A stretch of DNA of 64,000 bases, from positions 1,054,001-1,118,000 of the forward strand of contig NC_018014.1 of the NCBI RefSeq assembly GCF_000265425.1, in the 5' to 3' direction. Position numbers and translations under genes: made by a program. The notes below the pieces were generated by a model, which was not told the origin of the DNA, did not search any database, and saw only the letters and a list, made by a program, of their open reading frames with translations. Shown one piece after another: positions 25,435 through 33,467 of the stretch (within the stretch, counting starts at the first letter, position 1; the number at the start of each line of letters is the position of its first letter). Source of the DNA: Terriglobus roseus DSM 18391 (GTDB taxonomy: Bacteria; Acidobacteriota; Terriglobia; Terriglobales; Acidobacteriaceae).

Positions 25435-26391
25435 TTATGGCTGCGGTATGGATTCCGCAGTCGGCTCCTGCGCGACTTCACTCGCGGGAAGGATGCGGGA
25501 GTCCACGTGGGTTTTTTCGAAGTCACCGTTTTCGACCGAGAGTGCGATGGTTCGGTGGAATAGGAAGAGGACGTTGATCTTGAACTCGGTGCCAAAGCTG
25601 GTAGGGAACCAGACGCCGTCGGGCTGTGGTGCGTAGGTCACCGCGAAACCTAGGCCGGGTAGGCTGGTGCCCAGCAGGATGCGGACGGCGATCGGGATAT
25701 TTCTTGCCATGGCCGTCTGGACGACTACGGGTTGGAAGGCTTCGGTGTCGATCCATGCATCGCCGCGCCAGCCGTAGTCGTCTTTATCGCGCGGGATGAA
25801 GGTGATATGGAAGGTGTCGCGGCCGTTGCGGCGTTCGCGTCCTTTCAGGTTGAAGAGGTACTTCTCCTGCGCTTTGCCGGTGAGCGGGAACAGACCGGCG
25901 TGCAGGCCGTCTTTCGATTTCTCATTGGTCAGGTTCTTGCGCATGTTTTCGACCAGTTGCTGGTCGAGACTCTCATCATCGTCATTGAGCAGGCCTTCTT
26001 TGCGGCGCTGTTTGCGTTCTGCTTTCGTTAGTTTTTTGTCTTCCTGCGAGTCGGTGCCCGCCTTTGGATGTGGCTTGTCTTTGAGCAATTCCGTGTAGGC
26101 GATGTACTGGTTGCCTTCGCGGCGGCGGCCGTCGACTTTCATCATCAGCTGCTCGGAGCCGTGCAGGCCCGGTGTGACACGAGCGTCGGTCGTTTCCTCG
26201 CACATAACGGTCTTGCCGCGGCGTGAGGTCATGCGTGCGTGCTGCAGGTAGACGTAATGGGCGCGCACATCCTCGTCACGGTCTGTATTCGTGGCGACGC
26301 GCGCCATGATCTCGTTTGCGGTCAGCGGCTTGTCCTGCGCGAGGCAGTTCCCCGCGGATAGCAGTGCCAGACAAAGGAATAAGGTACGCAT
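25435..26391 (-). CDS. exported protein of unknown function (LolA-like fold possible)
   Basis: A 318-residue exported protein with a signal peptide (about 1-19, ending GNCLAQ). The central part is very charged (KKLTKAERKQRRKEGLLNDDDESLDQQ), and the C-terminal half is beta-rich with DTFHITFIPRDKDD, WIDTEAFQPVVVQ and GVWFPTSFGTEF. This resembles outer-membrane-lipoprotein-sorting (LolA-like) domains seen in many exported bacterial proteins, but I am not certain. The ATG before RTLFLCL starts a clean signal peptide; an ATG three codons upstream is equally open. It converges with the DUF427 gene. Confidence 0.72.
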   Translation of the reverse strand: MRTLFLCLALLSAGNCLAQDKPLTANEIMARVATNTDRDEDVRAHYVYLQHARMTSRRGKTVMCEETTDARVTPGLHGSEQLMMKVDGRRREGNQYIAYTELLKDKPHPKAGTDSQEDKKLTKAERKQRRKEGLLNDDDESLDQQLVENMRKNLTNEKSKDGLHAGLFPLTGKAQEKYLFNLKGRERRNGRDTFHITFIPRDKDDYGWRGDAWIDTEAFQPVVVQTAMARNIPIAVRILLGTSLPGLGFAVTYAPQPDGVWFPTSFGTEFKINVLFLFHRTIALSVENGDFEKTHVDSRILPASEVAQEPTAESIPQP

Positions 26392-26455
26392 GATCGGCAT
26401 ACGTGTGGGTACGCTCTTTGGAACGCACAAGTTCAGAGCTTGTTCTGGCCGGCAC

Positions 26456-26487
26456 AAAAAAAGAGCCTGCCCGGGTGGGGCAGGCTC
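26456..26487 (-). terminator. intrinsic terminator after the TIM-barrel gene
   Basis: On the minus strand GAGCCTGCC pairs with GGCAGGCTC around a 7-base loop and is followed by TTTTTTT. This is a strong hairpin and T-run for the transcript that ends with the TIM-barrel gene. Confidence 0.93.
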
Positions 26488-26511
26488 CGGTTGTTATGTT
26501 CCAGCAGCTCC

Positions 26512-27480
26512 TTACGAGAGCGAGTGCAGGTACTTGTAGTCGAATGCGGCGGCTTCCATTGCAGGCATGCGGCTGTATGGGCCTTCCTGCTCGACGAAGA
26601 TGTGCTGGATGCCTTTGCCCTTTACGCCGGCGAAGATCGCCTTGTAATCGACCACGCCCTTGCCGATCTCCGAGCCTTCCGGACGGATGGGGCCGCCGGT
26701 GCTGGCGCCCTTCAGGTAGGGGAGGAAGTCTTTGATGTGCAGCATCTTGATGCGGCCGGGGTAGCGTGCGATGAAGTCGGCTGGCTTGTAGCCGGCAACG
26801 GTCATCCAGCCGCAGTCGATCTCGAAGGTTACGAGGTCCTTATCGGTGTGGGTGATCAGGTAGTCGTAGCCGGGCTTGCCGTCCATCATGGCGAATTCCA
26901 TGGTGTGGTTGTGCGCGCAGAACTTGAGACCGGCGGCCTTTGCGGCGGCGCCTACCTTGTTCATGTCTTCGGCGAGCGCCTTGAACTTGTCGTCCGTCAG
27001 GGGAGCGAGCATGCCTCCACGAGCCTTGTTGATGGCTTCGCGGCGCTGATCTGCGGTCATGTTCGGGTCCATGGCGGGCATGGGCGGCGCGAGCCACATC
27101 TGCGGTACGGAGGAGGTCGCGTAGGTGCAGCCGAGGGCGTGCGCGTCATCGAAGCTGGCGTTGAGGTCGTCCAGCTTGAGCGGCAGGTGCGCGCTGGGAC
27201 ACTTCAGGCCGTTGTCGTCGAAGGCCTTGCGCAGTTCCTTTGCGTTCTTGAGCGAGCCGAAGCCGGCTGTCTCGACTTCCTTGTAGCCGATGGCCGCGAT
27301 CTGCTTCACGGCTGCGGCAGCGTCCTTCTGCATGTCTGCGCCGACGACGTAGAGCTGGATGCCGATGGGCAGGCCCAGGGGATCCGCGAAGGCCCAGCGC
27401 GGCAGAACCGCGGCAGAGGCCGCGAGTGCGGCGACGGTGCCCGTGCGTGAGAGAAACTGCCTGCGCGTGATGCTGTTCAT
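26512..27480 (-). CDS. Tat-exported sugar phosphate isomerase/epimerase-like TIM barrel
   Basis: A 322-residue protein with a twin-arginine signal (TRRQFLSRTG at 5-14, hydrophobic core to about 32) and an AP-endonuclease-2/xylose-isomerase-like TIM barrel. Visible features are LPIGIQLYVVGA, GYKEVETAGFG, CAHNHTMEF, FEIDCGWMTVAG and MLHIKDF, which provide His, Glu and Asp ligands for a divalent metal. Relatives isomerise or epimerise sugars and keto-sugars. Export implies the substrate is outside the cytoplasm. The ATG used has GGAG 9 bases upstream. It is the last gene of the run after the cupredoxin lipoprotein. Confidence 0.88.
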   Translation of the reverse strand: MNSITRRQFLSRTGTVAALAASAAVLPRWAFADPLGLPIGIQLYVVGADMQKDAAAAVKQIAAIGYKEVETAGFGSLKNAKELRKAFDDNGLKCPSAHLPLKLDDLNASFDDAHALGCTYATSSVPQMWLAPPMPAMDPNMTADQRREAINKARGGMLAPLTDDKFKALAEDMNKVGAAAKAAGLKFCAHNHTMEFAMMDGKPGYDYLITHTDKDLVTFEIDCGWMTVAGYKPADFIARYPGRIKMLHIKDFLPYLKGASTGGPIRPEGSEIGKGVVDYKAIFAGVKGKGIQHIFVEQEGPYSRMPAMEAAAFDYKYLHSLS

Positions 27481-27556
27481 GGTCATTGGCTCCGGTTATT
27501 GATAATTCGTCAGCGGAGAAACTGTAGCCCCTCGCCGCATAAGAGTGCAAGCCTGG

Positions 27557-28354
27557 TTATTTCGCCGCGAAGGTCAGGTTGGCCTCGGCTTTGCCGCTTG
27601 CCGGAACGGTGATGGTCGTGGATTGCCGACCCAGCGTTTCGTGCCACGCGGTGACCGTGTAGGTGCCGGGCGGCAGGTTGGGCAGCGTGAAGGTGCCGTC
27701 ATCCCTGGTGGTCGCGAAGTACGGGTGATCGACCACGCCGATGAAAGCGTGCATCCAGTCGTGGATATTGCACTTCACGGGGATCATGATTTCGGGCTTG
27801 TTAAAGATGCGGTGCATCGCCGGATCGCCTGGGCCCTGCGAGTGATTCCACTCGTGATTGACCGTGGCCATGGGATGAATGTTGTGGGTGACAGGGTCGG
27901 AGTTCACGATATCGAGTGTCTGGCCGGTCTGCAGGCCAAGGACGCGCGGACGGAACCAGCAGCCTGCCTGGTCGATGGTGACGGCGGCGGTGGGTGTGGC
28001 GAAGTGCTTGCCCTCAAGGCCCTTTTCGATGAAGACGAAGGCGTTGCCGAGGCCGCTCTTTGCGCCGACGACGAGCGACTCGTCATAGGCTTTGCCCTTG
28101 TGCGCGGCGACGCAGGTGGGATCGCTGCTCATGTCGATGAGCTTTGGCTTCGGCTTTGCGCCGGTGTACTTGACGATGCCGGTCACTGTTGCGGCGGTGG
28201 CGGAGTCGACGGTGAAGACGGGCGTAATTGCCGGAGTCGGCGTCGTCGCGGTGTCGGGTCTGGTGGTCTCTGTCGGAGTCGATTTACAACCGGTGAGCAA
28301 GGATGCCGCGAAAAGGAGGGCTGCGGCGGGGCGGAACAAGGAAGTCGGTTTCAC
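27557..28354 (-). CDS. cupredoxin-like lipoprotein with a carboxypeptidase-regulatory-like end
   Basis: A 265-residue lipoprotein (lipobox LLTGC, cysteine at 23). A Thr/Pro linker leads to a beta domain (VTGIVKYTG), then a cupredoxin-like region in which THNIH near residue 157 and the CNIHDWMHAF segment near 195 could supply His, Cys, His and Met copper ligands. The last 60 residues (TRDDGTFTLPNLPPGTYTVTAWH) resemble a carboxypeptidase-regulatory repeat. The start is GTG with AGGAG upstream. It follows the dihaem peroxidase gene by 36 bases, so a role in periplasmic electron transfer is likely but inferred. Confidence 0.84.
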   Translation of the reverse strand: MKPTSLFRPAAALLFAASLLTGCKSTPTETTRPDTATTPTPAITPVFTVDSATAATVTGIVKYTGAKPKPKLIDMSSDPTCVAAHKGKAYDESLVVGAKSGLGNAFVFIEKGLEGKHFATPTAAVTIDQAGCWFRPRVLGLQTGQTLDIVNSDPVTHNIHPMATVNHEWNHSQGPGDPAMHRIFNKPEIMIPVKCNIHDWMHAFIGVVDHPYFATTRDDGTFTLPNLPPGTYTVTAWHETLGRQSTTITVPASGKAEANLTFAAK

Positions 28355-28390
28355 GAGGGTTCGTTCTCCTGAAGTGTGTGACGCGCAGGG

Positions 28391-29446
28391 TTACTTGTCC
28401 GGTGGCCCAAGATTCGGCGCAACGTCGCCCGTCAATGATTGCAGAAACTCTACAAGGTCGGTGCGGTCCTGCCCGGTGAGATGGATCTTCTTCATCTCGG
28501 GGTCGAGATAGGGGCTGCTGTTGCCTTGGCCCGCGTAGAAGTCGACGACTGCCTTGAGCGTCTTGAGACCGCCATCGTGCATATACGGTGCGGTGCCTGC
28601 GATGTTGCGCAACGTGGGTGTTTTGAAGGCGCCGGTGTCGGTCGCGATCTTTGTTTCGTGGAAGCGGCCCACGTCGCTGAAGCTGCCACTGTCGTTCACG
28701 CCCTGGCCGGTGTTGTGGAACTCACCGTCGGTGAAGAGGGCATCATGAGCGCCCACCGAGTGACACGATGCGCAGTTGCCGCGCGTGGGATCGAGATAGA
28801 CCATGAAGCCGCGAAGCTGCGCGGGTGTGAGCGCGGTCTTGTCGCCGCCGTACTGGTAGCGATCGAAGGCAGAGTTGCCGGTGAGGGCGGTGCGTTCGAA
28901 GCTGGCGAGAGCTTCCTCGACGCGCTCGATGTTGACGTCGTCCGTGCCGAAGGCGCTCTTGAACATGGAGCGATACTGAGGGTCGTCGCCCAGTTTGCTG
29001 ACATCGGCTGCATGAGGCTGGCTCATCTCGACCGGGTTGGCGATGGGGAAGGCGGCCTGCTGTTCCAGCGTGATGGCGCGGCCGTCCCAGAACTGGAAGG
29101 GCAGGTATGCCGCGTTCAGGATCGTTGGCGCATTGCGGGTGCCAAGTGAGCCGCGCACGCCGGTGGAGACGTTTTTGCCATCGGTGAAGTAGGCCTTGGG
29201 ATCGTGGCAGGAGGCGCAGGAGAGCGTGTTGTCGACGGAGACGTGGGTGTCGTAGAAGAGCCTGCGGCCGAGCGCGATAGTCTCTGCCGTGGGCGGATTG
29301 TCAGCGGGGATGGGCAGCGCGGGAAGGCCCAGAGGGACGTGGATCTGCACGGTCTTGCCGATGGGCTTGTTGCTGACCTTGCGCTTGCAGCCCGTCAGCG
29401 CGATGGGCAGCAGCAGCGTGGCGGCGATGAGGATGGCGCGGCGCAT
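28391..29446 (-). CDS. dihaem cytochrome c peroxidase/MauG-family lipoprotein
   Basis: A 351-residue lipoprotein (LTGC at about 17-20) with two c-type haem sites, both CASCH, near residues 76 and 225. GTRNAPTILNAAY and PFQFWDGRA near the first haem, FKTPTLRNIAGTAPYMHDG near the end, and NPVEM in the middle are family hallmarks of bacterial cytochrome c peroxidases and MauG-like proteins. These either reduce hydrogen peroxide or carry out oxidative chemistry on a partner. It precedes the cupredoxin-like lipoprotein, a plausible electron partner, and lies 115 bases downstream of a cupin gene. Confidence 0.93.
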   Translation of the reverse strand: MRRAILIAATLLLPIALTGCKRKVSNKPIGKTVQIHVPLGLPALPIPADNPPTAETIALGRRLFYDTHVSVDNTLSCASCHDPKAYFTDGKNVSTGVRGSLGTRNAPTILNAAYLPFQFWDGRAITLEQQAAFPIANPVEMSQPHAADVSKLGDDPQYRSMFKSAFGTDDVNIERVEEALASFERTALTGNSAFDRYQYGGDKTALTPAQLRGFMVYLDPTRGNCASCHSVGAHDALFTDGEFHNTGQGVNDSGSFSDVGRFHETKIATDTGAFKTPTLRNIAGTAPYMHDGGLKTLKAVVDFYAGQGNSSPYLDPEMKKIHLTGQDRTDLVEFLQSLTGDVAPNLGPPDK

Positions 29447-29561
29447 AGTCCTGTATCCATTATCGCGCTGCGCAACGCCGGCGACAGGCGCAGTTTGATG
29501 CCGCCCTACGGCTAACGCGGTTCTGGATGCCGGGCGAAGTCGATCCGATGGACGACGGCGG

Positions 29562-29972
29562 TCAGGCGGTTGGGGCCTCAGATCCCCTTGCGAGCCACTT
29601 TGAGAAGTAGAAGGTCATGGGTGTCTTGCCTGTGTTGACGATGCCGTGCCAGGTGTTGGCGGCGGTGTACATGATGGCGCCCGGGCCGACGGATGTGGTC
29701 TTGCCGTCGACGGTGATCTCGCCCGTGCCTTCGGCGACGATCATGGTTTCTTCTTCCGGATGCTGATGCGGCGGATGCGGCGAGGCGCCAGGTTCGAGCA
29801 CGCACATGCCAGAGCACAGGGTGGTGAGCTGGTTCGTGGGGCCGTTGTAGTGAACGTAGGCGGTTGCGCCGGGGGCAGCGCCCTCAGCCTGCAGGGCTTC
29901 GACGGTGACTACGCCGTCCTGCAGCGCAGGGCCTGAGGTGGTTGGGACGATGTGTGTGACGCCTTCTGCCAT
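29562..29972 (-). CDS. small cupin-domain protein
   Basis: A 136-residue single cupin with the two metal motifs: PHPPHQHPEEETMIVAEG near residue 67 (His, His, Glu) and NTWHGIVNTG near 106 (His). A divalent metal site is therefore likely. No signal peptide is seen. GGAG lies 8 bases before the ATG. Stand-alone cupins range from isomerases to dioxygenases to sensors, so no reaction is proposed. It is upstream of the peroxidase gene on the same strand and may be co-transcribed. Confidence 0.9.
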   Translation of the reverse strand: MAEGVTHIVPTTSGPALQDGVVTVEALQAEGAAPGATAYVHYNGPTNQLTTLCSGMCVLEPGASPHPPHQHPEEETMIVAEGTGEITVDGKTTSVGPGAIMYTAANTWHGIVNTGKTPMTFYFSKWLARGSEAPTA

Positions 29973-30130
29973 GGTGTCTTCTCCGGGCGGCCAGTATAAC
30001 GTTGCGCGCGGGGAGCGTGCTCCGGTTCGCTACGGTTACATCGTCGCTCTTTGCTCTGGTGCCGTTTATCCTGAGCCGCTCCATTGAATAGACATCTGGC
30101 GACTCTGTACCGCTGGATTTAGAGAGAGAC

Positions 30131-32080
30131 ATGGCCAGCCGACATCCCGTAAGTATCGCGACCGCAGCAGTATTCCTCACCGTAGCAACCGCAGGAGCAC
30201 AGGCGAACTGGGCCTCTTACGGACAGGATCAGGGTTCCTCCAGATTCTCGAATCTGACGCAGATTAATGCCGCTAACGTGTCGAAGCTGGAGCGGGCGTG
30301 GACGTTTCACACGGGCGGCGACTCGCAGAATGAGGTGACTCCGGTTGTTGTGGAGTCGGTGGTCTACCTGTCATCGCCGAATGGCTACTTCGCCGTGGAT
30401 GCTGTCACGGGCGAGCAGATCTGGAAGTTTGCTGCGACGGACACGACGACGCGCGGTGTGACCTACTGGCCGGGCGATAAGGAGGCGGCACCGCGCATCA
30501 TTGGAGCGGTGAGTGGTGGTCGCATCGTTGCGCTCGACACGAAGACTGGCAAGCCGGTGCCGGAGTTTGGCGATGGCGGATATGTCGATATCAAGACAAA
30601 GATGACCTCGCCTCCGGCGATCTATAAGGGCATGCTGATCCTGCCAACGATGGATAAGTATGTGCGTGCCTGGGATGCGAAGACCGGGAAGATGGTGTGG
30701 AGCTTTAACCTGGTGCCGCAGCCGGGCGAGCCAGGCCACGAGACGTGGGAGAACGATGCGTGGAAGACGACGGGCGGCGTCAATGTGTGGGGTTACATCA
30801 CGGTCGATGAGAAGCTGGGCATCGCGTTCGTGCCGACCGCGCCACCGTCGCCGGACTACGTCGGTATCAATCGCCCGGGCGACACGCTGTATGGCACGTC
30901 GCTGGTGGCGCTGGATGCGAACACGGGCAAGCTGAAGTGGTTCCGCCAGTTGGTGCACCATGACCTTTGGGATTTTGACTCTTCTGCTGCGCCGGCGCTG
31001 GTTGAGGTGAAGCAGAAGGGAAAGACGGTTCCCGCCGTGGTGCATATGGGCAAGACGGGGCTGATGTATATCTTCGACCGGCGGGATGGAACACCGATCT
31101 TTGGCATGGAAGAGCGGCCGGTGCCGCAGAGCAATGTGCCGGGTGAGAAGTCGTCGCCGACGCAGCCGTTTCCGATCAAGCCGGAACCGATTGCGCGCAT
31201 CAGTATGACGCATGAGGAGCTGCCGAAGAATATTACCGATAGCTTGACCACTTACTGCGAAGGTCTGTGGCAGAAGTACAAGTTACAGGACGCGAAGCCG
31301 TTCAATGCATGGCTGCTGAACCAGGATGTCGTTGAGTTTCCGGGCGCGGTGGGTGGTGGCAACTGGAATGGTGTGTCGTATAACCCGAAGCTTGGTCTGG
31401 TTTACACGAACGTGATGAATGCGGGACAGTGGGGACACATTGCTTTGGGCGCTGCGCGCTTTGGGCGGCCGCCGGGTGCTGGAGGACCGCCACGCGGAGC
31501 CGGTGGGCCACCACGTGAAGGCGGGCCGCCAGCTGCAGGAGCGCCTGCGAATGATCAGGAGTTTGCCGACCGCGCTGCTGCACCGAAGCCGGGTGCCATG
31601 CAGTACAGCAAGACGACGCCGGAGGGGCAGCGGTTCTGGCAGGCCGATACGCGCTACTCCTGCGCGCCTCCGCCGTGGGGCGAGTTGGTTGCTGTAAACG
31701 TGAACACCGGGGACATCGCATGGCGCTCTACGCTGGGTGCCTTCGATGAGTTAGAGGCGAAGGGGCTGAAGACCGGGACACCGAATCTTGGTGGCGGCAT
31801 GAATACGGCGGGCGGACTTATCTTTATCGGCGCGACGGTTGATGGTAAGTTCCGTGCTTTCGATTCGAAGACGGGGAAGGAGCTTTGGTCGGTAAAGGTG
31901 GACGCACCGGCGCACTCGGTCCCTGCGACATATCTGGGTAAGAATGGACGGCAGTATGTGGTCGTCTCCGCCGCCGGTGGAGGGTTCCTGAGAGATCCGG
32001 TTGCGGACGCTGTTGTTGCATTTGCTTTGCCGAAGGGCGCAGCAAGTAAGTCGGCGGTCAAGGCCGGTAAGTCGAAGTAA
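30131..32080 (+). CDS. exported PQQ-dependent dehydrogenase (glucose/alcohol type)
   Basis: A 649-residue periplasmic quinoprotein predicted to oxidise a sugar or alcohol with pyrroloquinoline quinone. A signal peptide (about 1-24, ending GAQA) is followed by an eight-bladed propeller with repeated W motifs (ALDAKTGK-type turns: AVDAVTGEQIWKF, ALDTKTGKPV, AWDAKTGKMVWSF, AFDSKTGKELWS). VHHDLWDFDSSAAPAL in the middle is typical of soluble GCD-like domains. It lacks the N-terminal membrane anchor of Gcd. A Gly/Pro-rich insert of about 30 residues lies near 447-475. Other PQQ synthesis genes are not in the window. Confidence 0.92.
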   Translation: MASRHPVSIATAAVFLTVATAGAQANWASYGQDQGSSRFSNLTQINAANVSKLERAWTFHTGGDSQNEVTPVVVESVVYLSSPNGYFAVDAVTGEQIWKFAATDTTTRGVTYWPGDKEAAPRIIGAVSGGRIVALDTKTGKPVPEFGDGGYVDIKTKMTSPPAIYKGMLILPTMDKYVRAWDAKTGKMVWSFNLVPQPGEPGHETWENDAWKTTGGVNVWGYITVDEKLGIAFVPTAPPSPDYVGINRPGDTLYGTSLVALDANTGKLKWFRQLVHHDLWDFDSSAAPALVEVKQKGKTVPAVVHMGKTGLMYIFDRRDGTPIFGMEERPVPQSNVPGEKSSPTQPFPIKPEPIARISMTHEELPKNITDSLTTYCEGLWQKYKLQDAKPFNAWLLNQDVVEFPGAVGGGNWNGVSYNPKLGLVYTNVMNAGQWGHIALGAARFGRPPGAGGPPRGAGGPPREGGPPAAGAPANDQEFADRAAAPKPGAMQYSKTTPEGQRFWQADTRYSCAPPPWGELVAVNVNTGDIAWRSTLGAFDELEAKGLKTGTPNLGGGMNTAGGLIFIGATVDGKFRAFDSKTGKELWSVKVDAPAHSVPATYLGKNGRQYVVVSAAGGGFLRDPVADAVVAFALPKGAASKSAVKAGKSK

Positions 32081-32100
32081 GTCGATTGCAAGCAACAAGC

Positions 32101-32122
32101 AGGGCCACTCTCGGGTGGCCCT
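32101..32122. terminator. bidirectional terminator between convergent genes
   Basis: AGGGCCAC pairs with GTGGCCCT around TCTCGG, followed by TCTCTATT on the plus strand. It lies between the stop codons of the PQQ dehydrogenase and the ThuA-like gene. Confidence 0.82.
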
Positions 32123-32149
32123 TCTCTATTACGACATGACGAGATGTGT

Positions 32150-33193
32150 CTACTGCGGAGTTCCAATGGCCGCGGGTGTTGGAAGAGCATCGGGTGTGGG
32201 CGGTGGCATCTTCAGGGGTGTTACATCCGCTTCGATCTCGCCCAGCGACCACTTGATGGCCTGCAGATACATCTCCTGAATCTTTGGGTTATCCCATGTC
32301 GACGGCGCGTGTGCGAAGGTCGCGTAGAAGACGCGGCCCTTGCCGTACATCTTCGCCCATGCGAGGGCGTATGGGTAGTCCGCAGCCTGCATGCCGCGTG
32401 CCTTGGTCTTGTCGATCTTCGTGGTGTCGAGGCGCATCAGCACGCGGCTCTTGTCCGGTGAGAAGCCGCTGCTTTGATAGAACTCGTCGCGGATGGTGAA
32501 GCTGGGACCGAATTGGCTCAGGCCTGGGAACTTTGGATCGGTGACGATGACGCTGCCTTCGATGGTGCCCCAGGGATGTTGGTCGAAGCGGCCGCCGAGC
32601 ATCTCGCCAAACTCAGGCCATGAGAGGAACGCAGTGTCACCCACGTGCGCCGCGACAAAGCCCTTGCCTGCGTCGTGGACGAACCATAGAAGGTCCGTCT
32701 TCTGTTCGGTGGACAGTTCGATCTCGCGATGCCCCATGAAGAAGATGGCATCGACGTTACAAAGGCTGGGACCACCACTTGCGGGTTCACCGGTGGTCAT
32801 CTTTGGATGGCGCGAGATGATGTTGGAGTCGGTGCGGATCCATGTGTCATACGCGCCGGACTTATAGCCAAGTTCTTCAATGATGGCGATGGCGTGACCG
32901 ATATCGTGCTGAGCGATACCGTTGCGTGTGTCGGCCCAGATGAGGAGATGCTTCTTCGGCGAGCCTGCCGGTGCTTCTGTAAATTCAGGCGGTGGCCCTT
33001 GCGGTCTTGCTGCTCCAGCACCAGGACCGCCAGCACCTCCGGGACCGCCAAGGCCTCCGGGACGCGGTCCGCGCGCGCCGGGTGCGGGGCAACCTGTATC
33101 GGTTGTTGCCGGTGCCTGTGCCGACCCCAGGATCGGCATGGCGAGCGCCACTGTCATCGCCATCGTGAGCGTTAGAACTCTGCCAGAAAACAT
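32150..33193 (-). CDS. exported ThuA-like protein, first paralogue
   Basis: A 347-residue protein with a signal peptide (about 1-25, ending LGSAQA), a Gly/Pro/Arg-rich linker (about 33-70) and a ThuA-like glutamine-amidotransferase fold (about 80-320). Visible family segments are DAIFFMGHREIELS, GKGFVAAHVGDTAFLSWPEFGEMLGGRFDQHPW and YGKGRVFYATFAHAPSTW. ThuA proteins take part in sugar catabolism, including trehalose use through 3-keto sugars; the exact reaction of this branch is not settled. AGGAG lies 6 bases before the ATG used. A second copy of the family lies 11.5 kb away. Confidence 0.9.
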   Translation of the reverse strand: MFSGRVLTLTMAMTVALAMPILGSAQAPATTDTGCPAPGARGPRPGGLGGPGGAGGPGAGAARPQGPPPEFTEAPAGSPKKHLLIWADTRNGIAQHDIGHAIAIIEELGYKSGAYDTWIRTDSNIISRHPKMTTGEPASGGPSLCNVDAIFFMGHREIELSTEQKTDLLWFVHDAGKGFVAAHVGDTAFLSWPEFGEMLGGRFDQHPWGTIEGSVIVTDPKFPGLSQFGPSFTIRDEFYQSSGFSPDKSRVLMRLDTTKIDKTKARGMQAADYPYALAWAKMYGKGRVFYATFAHAPSTWDNPKIQEMYLQAIKWSLGEIEADVTPLKMPPPTPDALPTPAAIGTPQ

Positions 33194-33467
33194 TGCTTCT
33201 CCTTGCATCCGTCGTCGGCTTTCGCGACGCGCTTGCGGGCGTGTCTCCGCCGGTCGTGATGCTAGCAGGCGGCTAAGTTGTAACGCTGCGACGAACGGTG
33301 TCAACACGGTAAGTTCATTGACTTCATTTTTTCGTGAAGCCTAGCATCCCGTCCGATCAAGCAACGGGCTTTCCTGTGTCCCCAACACATGGCCCCGCGT
33401 GATCGCGAAACGGATAGAGCAAGGCCGCTTCCGTGTAACTCGGCATTACCCTTTGGAGGCAAGATCC

